This document shows positions 59,101 through 64,000 of a stretch of 64,000 bases of DNA, piece by piece (the first letter of the stretch is position 1; every line of letters starts with the position of its first letter). Position numbers and translations under genes: made by a program. The stretch lies in assembly GCA_963082875.1 (NCBI GenBank), contig OY720100.1, positions 806,001 to 870,000 of the forward strand, given 5' to 3'. This DNA is from Corella eumyota (taxonomy: Eukaryota; Chordata; Ascidiacea; Phlebobranchia; Corellidae). The notes under the pieces are model-generated. The model ran no database searches. It had not been told where the DNA came from and saw only the letters and a program-made list of their open reading frames with translations.

Positions 59101-59765
59101 TTTAAAATGAAGCTATGCCATAACATACTTAAAATCTTTATGTAAACATTATTACTTATGGCATGTTTTAAATCATTAAATTGATTTTGTCATTTTTTCC
59201 CGTTGCATTGTTGTAATATTAATTGTATATTGTATTTATTATTTACTTTTATCAATGTGCGAAAAAAAAAAATAAAATATATATATGTATGTTTAATTTA
59301 GAGGCCTACACAATTTATTAAAACTGCTGTTTGTGGTGTGTTGGTAAATTATCACAGGCATATATTAGTAAGAGTTGAGACCATATTACAACAATAAAAA
59401 TTCCAACTGTAGGACGAGCTATCAATTAATATTTATAGGTTGTTTAAGATAAAAGTGTATGGTTTGTTAAATTTACTTTAAACACTTTTTTTAGGTTTTA
59501 GTATGAAAATGCATTCAGATATATTACCTTGTCACCAATTGCTTTACTAAATTGTTGTTTAATTATTTTACGTATTTTCTCTTTTGTTTCTTCTCTGGCT
59601 ACAAAAAAAAGCGAAAAAGTTAATGAAACTTTAAATAAAGAATTTTCAGAACTTAAAAACTAAAAGATAAATTAGTTAGTTACCGTCTGTTTCATCTTTT
59701 GAGCTTATTTCTTCGTTAACTTTTTCCACATTTTCATTAAAAGCATAATCTGGATCTACTTCCAT
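50116..59765 (-). CDS. Yeats2: YEATS domain-containing protein 2, ATAC complex histone-acyl reader
   Basis: 20 exons, 1226 aa (human 1422): 59684-59765, 59528-59598, 58924-59088, 58617-58740, 58372-58483, 58022-58178, 57745-57917, 57137-57354, 56869-57038, 55331-56506, 54874-55000, 54403-54479, 54123-54210, 53869-53981, 53313-53489, 52755-52887, 52074-52197, 51580-51709, 50639-50772, 50116-50245. N-terminal helix [20 protein letters not shown] matches human YEATS2. YEATS domain (about 190-310): [79 protein letters not shown]; the HPSY Tyr and GWGEF Trp of the acyl-lysine cage (Y262/W282 in human) are present. A basic KKRRRRR cluster may be the NLS. Exon 10 encodes a long disordered region. 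C-terminal landmarks: [20 protein letters not shown] and a histone-fold-like end. Exon 4's donor (GTTTAA) is weak. AG lies four bases before the ATG. Confidence 0.95.
50336..50598 (-). repeat. SINE, Yeats2 last intron
   Basis: Full-length reverse copy, sense to Yeats2. Confidence 0.85.
51145..51490 (-). repeat. tRNA-like tandem array, about four units, in a Yeats2 intron
   Basis: Reverse orientation of the same unit (GGTTTCGGGTTCGAGTCGCA). Confidence 0.8.
51895..52030 (+). repeat. Interspersed repeat family D
   Basis: Yeats2 intron; GAGTTGTGACCATATTATGA. Confidence 0.7.
52993..53120 (-). repeat. SINE tail fragment, Yeats2 intron
   Basis: Only the tail and ATTGCCCGATAATT block. Confidence 0.75.
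53556..53826 (+). repeat. SINE, Yeats2 intron
   Basis: Full-length forward copy with diverged head. Confidence 0.8.
54565..54796 (-). repeat. SINE, Yeats2 intron
   Basis: Reverse copy just beyond exon 11, diverged. Confidence 0.75.
55087..55305 (-). repeat. SINE, Yeats2 intron
   Basis: Reverse copy that ends about 25 bases from exon 10. Confidence 0.8.
56210..56350 (-). repeat. Degenerate coding repeat (NQTxPV) in Yeats2 exon 10
   Basis: About eight tandem copies of a six-residue unit such as [15 protein letters not shown] and [10 protein letters not shown], from an approximately 18 bp DNA repeat (TTTGATTGACAGGTGA-like on the plus strand). Low-complexity spacer after the YEATS domain. Confidence 0.7.
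56558..56788 (-). repeat. SINE, Yeats2 intron
   Basis: Reverse copy about 50 bases upstream of exon 10 in gene order. Confidence 0.8.
59112..59272 (+). repeat. Family C repeat, Yeats2 intron
   Basis: 5' truncated (GCCATAACATAC) to ATCAATGTGCG plus A-run. Confidence 0.8.
59280..59425 (+). repeat. Interspersed repeat family D
   Basis: Directly follows a family C copy in a Yeats2 intron. Confidence 0.7.
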
Positions 59766-62429
59766 TTTTCTAAAACAGTAAAATATTGTTTATCTCATAC
59801 AATAAATTATTTTACAAATAAAATAAAAAGTGTTTAATTTAACAAAACCAAAACTTTTTTATGTCAATTTCAATTTACCATAGAATTAGCAAATAGGAAT
59901 ATATTTATAAACTGTTTTTTTATACTTTTTCGGGTGAACATTAATAATACTTATAGCATGTTTTAAATCATTAAATTTATTTGTTATTTTTCTATTACAG
60001 TAATGTAATATTTATTGTATATCTTTTAAAAATTATTAACACAAGAAAAATAAAGGGGGGTTGAACAATATGTTTGCCTCTAAGGAATAAAAGGAAGGCT
60101 ATATTAAGGATCTAATTACATGAAATTATATTCCCCTAATGGTTAAAATCATTCGTACAGTATAATATTTAAAAATTACTATTAGAAGCTTCAAAAAGAT
60201 TAAGTATTTTAGTTTTAAAAATTTGATTTTAATACATAAAAACATTTTTTATATTTAGTTTTACATAAATTTAACATTTTATTATAAAATAGTTTAAAAA
60301 CTTAATAAAAAATTGTAAATTACTTTAGGCAAGCAAAATCTTAAAACCAATTTAAAGACTTTTCAAGTAGTTGAAAACCAAAAGAATCAAGATTTAGTTG
60401 TCACATATATCATACTTTAGTTTCTTCTTAACTTCATTTACATACAGTTAAAAGGGGGATACAACTTAACCACAACTTTAAAAAACGTATTGCATGCTTA
60501 ATAGTGCATTAAAAATTAAAATAACTTAAGAATTTATTTTAATTAAATTGTATCACAGTTTAACTAAAGCAGAACTTGGTTGTTTACTTTGAAAAAAAGT
60601 CACGTATACACTCCGTTAATCTTTTATCGGCAGCAACAGAGAAAAAAAAAGTTAAAAATTTTCGCAAGTTTTTAGCGCGTGAAATTGTCGCATTGTTATA
60701 GAAACAAGTAGAGCAGAAAAAAAAAGTTATATTTTTAGGTTTATAAGTCAAAAAAATCTTTTTTTAAGCTTTCTAATTCCAGTTATATGCTGGCAAATTT
60801 AACAAGTTTAAAATAATATGCGCGCTATAAAGGTATATTTGTTAGCGTATAATGCTTTGTTGTTAGTAGTTTATTGCGTCAAAACGTAAGAGAATTTAGG
60901 TGCGTTAACTGCTGGTTAGCAGCATTTGCTTTACATAACTTCTTGTTAAACTATTAAAAATAGCGTACACGACATTTAACATACAGACATAACGCGCTCA
61001 TACGATAAAAAACGTTTTTTTCTATAATTTGTATCTTGTAACTTTTATCGACGATTTTTTGTATAGTTTGTATCGTATCTGTTGCAAGGTTATTACTTTT
61101 AGGTCAAATGTTCTTATGGTTCGTGCCTTTTAGGTAAAAATTATACTTTTAGTTATCATAAAAGTTAGGTAACTGTTGCCAAAAGATATAAACGTGCAAA
61201 ATTCCATGGTAAAAAATTGTCTTTCCAATTTATTTTACAACATTCATGTATTAATATATCCATCAAACGTAAGTTTAAACAAGGGTGTACTTTGCTAATA
61301 TTTAATGTGTGCTGTAACTAAACACCCTCATTTAACACAGGCAAAGGAATCAAACGTTAGTGTGTAGCTAGTTAAAACATATTTAGTTTTATATTACCAT
61401 AAGATAGGTCGCATAGGAAGTAAAATCATGTAAAAATATTAAATTTTATTATAAAAACAGTTGTCAATAGTATTATGAATAAATGATATAGTTTATGTGT
61501 GAATTATTTATAGTTTTTAGTGTTAAATTATATATTGTAATAAATATTTAAAGTAATTTTAATTGGCTAATATCAATTATTAAAATTGTAATATACATAC
61601 ATTTTAAGCAACATTATGTATATTATTTAATGCATTTTAAAGTAATATGTGAACATTAATTTATAAGCAAGAGTAAAACATATCATAAACCTAGGTATAG
61701 TGTTAACCTGTTTTCTTATTTATAATACAAGAGTAGTAATTATATCTTTTTAAACCAAAAATTATTGTTTTAAAATTCCCAATAAATAAATTGCCTGAAG
61801 CTAGATTTGAAAAAGAATAATTATCTTCTCACATAATACAATTATAAAAGGTTTGGAGATTTAGTTACATAAATACAATTAATCTCAAACTGTTTTGTTA
61901 CAAAGAAGTTTAGAAAATTCGTAACTTTTTTTATTTGAAAGATTACAAAGCATAATAAAACATTCCTTATTTTTAAAAAAGCTTTAAAAAGTTCAAATTA
62001 AAATTTAAAATACCCAAAGTTGCTGAATAATTTAAAAGTAGATTTAAAAAAGAGAGAATTAAAAATTTATAGAAAACATTTGAGTATGTACAACTAGATT
62101 TACTACAAAACTAGAGCAAAGTCAGAACTCAGTAAAGTAACTAGTTTTCAGGGGGATTTTAACTAGAATAATTTTAACTTAATAAAGAAGAACATCTTTT
62201 TAACATGAGGTCAACGATTGATTTTCCCCGTAAGGAAATAGGTTATTAAGGTTAAATTAATTTCCTATTCGTGTGGGTTACTAGAATTCAATTTTAAACG
62301 TAGCTCTAATAACATGGTTCAGAAAAAGTTTAGTTTGTAAAGTTGGTAATTACTAAAATTAGAATATTATTAATTTATTAACTTTTTTTTATTAAATTAG
62401 ATTCAAAATTCATTAATTTTTAATTAAAA
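59766..62429. other. Divergent intergenic region, Yeats2 to Tmem45
   Basis: 2.7 kb, AT-rich. A slightly GC-richer CpG-containing part (60560-61120) may hold the Yeats2 promoter. No gene, RNA or array recognised. Confidence 0.45.
59935..60055 (+). repeat. Family C repeat, old fragment
   Basis: TAGCATGTTTTAAATCATTA and TTTATTGTATATC remain. Confidence 0.5.
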
Positions 62430-63947
62430 ATGGGCAGTTTTCCAGGCCATGCTTTACCAGGGACCTTTTTTATCTTATTTGGATTATGGTTTGCTGTGAA
62501 GGAATGTTACAGGTGAGTTCATAATAAATTAAAACTAAATCTACAAAACCTGACAGTAATTAAGAATAATTACCAAAAAAACTCCACAAATTACAAAAAT
62601 TCCAGCGTTAGGAGTTTTTCCTAATATAATTTATCATTTATTTAACAGATATTTTGTTAAAGCTCGAAAAGTGACAAAATGGTACAAAAATGCTGATTTA
62701 TTGGAGGGAATAATTAAAGTTTTTTTTACAGCAATTGGTAAGTTAAGTTAATTTAACCCACATTTAAATAAGCAAATTATTTAAATTATTAATTCCCATG
62801 CAACTGTGATAAACAAACATAGCAAATAAAAAATAAACAATTTTTTTTTTGTTACCAAAATATGCAAAATTGAATCTATACACTAGTTAATAACCTGTCT
62901 TACAGTTTGCATTATTTCGATTGTAATATGGTCTCAACTCTTAACTAATATTTGCCTGCGATAATTTAGCTGCGCATCAAAAATAGCAGTTTTATTTTTT
63001 TTATAAACCTATTAGTAAGACATACTTAAATTTAAAGTCCACTAAGCTTTATTATATATAGATAATAGTTGTGGACAATATTAGCAACGTATAGCCTTTT
63101 AGAATAAAAAAAACTGTCGTTTATGATGCTTGGGCAAAATCATATTAAGACTAGCACTATAATAGTAACCAGTTAAATAATTCAAAAATATTTTTAGTTT
63201 AAAACAAAAAATATTTCAGGCATTCTTATGGAACAAGTAACAAGTAATGGGCCAGAGTTTCAATTACACAGTAAATCAGACCCACAAGAATTTCAAGATG
63301 GAAATAATTGGGCGCACTGTACCATGTATATCTTCTTCTTATATACTGGGGTGGCCGATATTTTTGCCTACAAATTCCCTAAACTTACACCAAAAGGTAA
63401 AACAAAAAGTAGTCACTTAAAAATAGTTATAGGTTGTACAAACACATTAACAAAACACAAATATTTTAAGAGCGGCTTTGAATTATTTGGATCACTTGTA
63501 GTTTATGGCCCTCCAAACAACATTAGGACAGTAAAAGTTATATATTAACTATCGTGTATATATAAAATAAAACATATTGTTAGATAAAGTTTTTATAAAG
63601 TTAAGGTATATATAGAATTAATAGATATAAATTTAAAAGAAATGTAGGGTAATATGGTCGTTTAAGGATCATAACCTACAAATTTAGTCTCAAAACAAAA
63701 TCTAACAAATTTCCATCTATCTATTTTTTAACTTTTTATCCAACCAATTTTTTTTACTTTTTATTTTTAGGTCTTCCTAGTTTGATGCTTGGTTTAGCTT
63801 TTTTTATTGAAGGATTTTTATTTTATTTCCACACAAGTGGAAGAGAGGGGATTGATGTTAGAGTTCATGTTTTATTGGTGATTTCTACTTTTGTTGGTGG
63901 GGCAGGCATGTCCTTAGCTGGAGTTATTGATACTTTGCAACCTCAAG
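62430..63947 (+). CDS. Tmem45: TMEM45 family (DUF716) multipass membrane protein, 5' part
   Basis: Four exons seen: 62430-62512, 62649-62737, 63220-63396, 63771-63947; the last donor (GTGAAT) leads out of the window, so the C-terminal part is missing. 175 codons so far. Start MGSFPGHALPGTFFILFGLW matches the TMEM45A/B opening (GHALPGSFF). Further landmarks: ADLLEGIIKVFFTAIGILMEQ, NWAHCTMYIFFLYTGVADIF (vertebrate NWQHSTMYLFF) and LGLAFFIEGFLFYFHTSGRE (vertebrate VFMEGFLFYYH). Vertebrate members are transmembrane proteins of endosomal or secretory membranes with poorly defined function. An acceptor-like TTAG about 25 bases before the ATG is compatible with a trans-splice site. Divergent from Yeats2, with 2.7 kb between the start codons. 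Confidence 0.88.
62880..63060 (-). repeat. Interspersed repeat family D
   Basis: Reverse copy in Tmem45 intron 2. Confidence 0.7.
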
Positions 63948-64000
63948 GTGAATTAATTTCGGTTTTTAGGTCTTTATATTATTTTAAAAAAGATTTTACT

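Noticed and set aside
63397-63548. Read-through end of the 106-codon Tmem45 frame
   Set aside because: Follows a good GTAAAA donor; the DUF716 homology resumes in the exon at 63771, so this is intron.

Overview
The window reads as genomic DNA of a solitary ascidian, most likely a Ciona species. The reasons are an AT-rich background, compact GT-AG genes, a chordate gene set with ascidian-sized introns, an abundant tRNA-derived SINE resembling the Ciona Cics-type family, and several T-rich AG acceptors a few bases upstream of start codons, as expected for spliced-leader trans-splicing. I saw no retrovirus, LTR element, Polinton or LINE reverse transcriptase.

Layout. 0.8-5.5 kb (minus): an intracellular FGF homologous factor gene (Fgf11/12/13/14). 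9.8-10.5 kb (plus): an unrecognised 219-residue gene. 10.8-15.3 kb (plus): two tandem five-exon genes for small secreted LCCL-domain proteins. 15.8-17.6 kb (plus): two single-exon secreted mini-collagens. 18.1-43.5 kb (minus): the 24-exon gene for proteasome subunit Psmd1/Rpn2. Its introns hold three opposite-strand genes: a tRNA-Arg(CCG), a seven-exon 5-HT2-like receptor and a four-exon Ly6/uPAR-type GPI protein. 45.2-49.8 kb (minus): three tandem intronless genes for short type I membrane proteins whose only cysteine-rich module has BCMA/TACI-type TNF-receptor spacing. The middle copy stops just before its membrane segment. 50.1-59.8 kb (minus): a 20-exon Yeats2 gene, reader subunit of the ATAC acetyltransferase complex. 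62.4 kb to the end (plus): the first four exons of a Tmem45/DUF716 gene.

Reading frames and exon phases were followed by hand for every multi-exon gene and close without internal stops (Psmd1 995 aa, Yeats2 1226 aa, receptor 760 aa, LCCL 178 and 181 aa, Ly6 134 aa, FHF 202 aa with a tentative first exon).

The best candidate for something undescribed is the three-gene BCMA-like receptor cluster. It has NF-kB consensus sequences about 90-150 bp upstream of each start, a conserved juxtamembrane motif and a conserved C-terminal tail motif, but lacks the DxL contact of mammalian BCMA and TACI. A second unusual signal is the large excess of the palindrome TGACGTCA: over 40 copies, nearly all in the first 33 kb, with decayed TGATGTCA/TGACATCA forms in the second half. 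That pattern would fit a boundary between unmethylated and methylated DNA.
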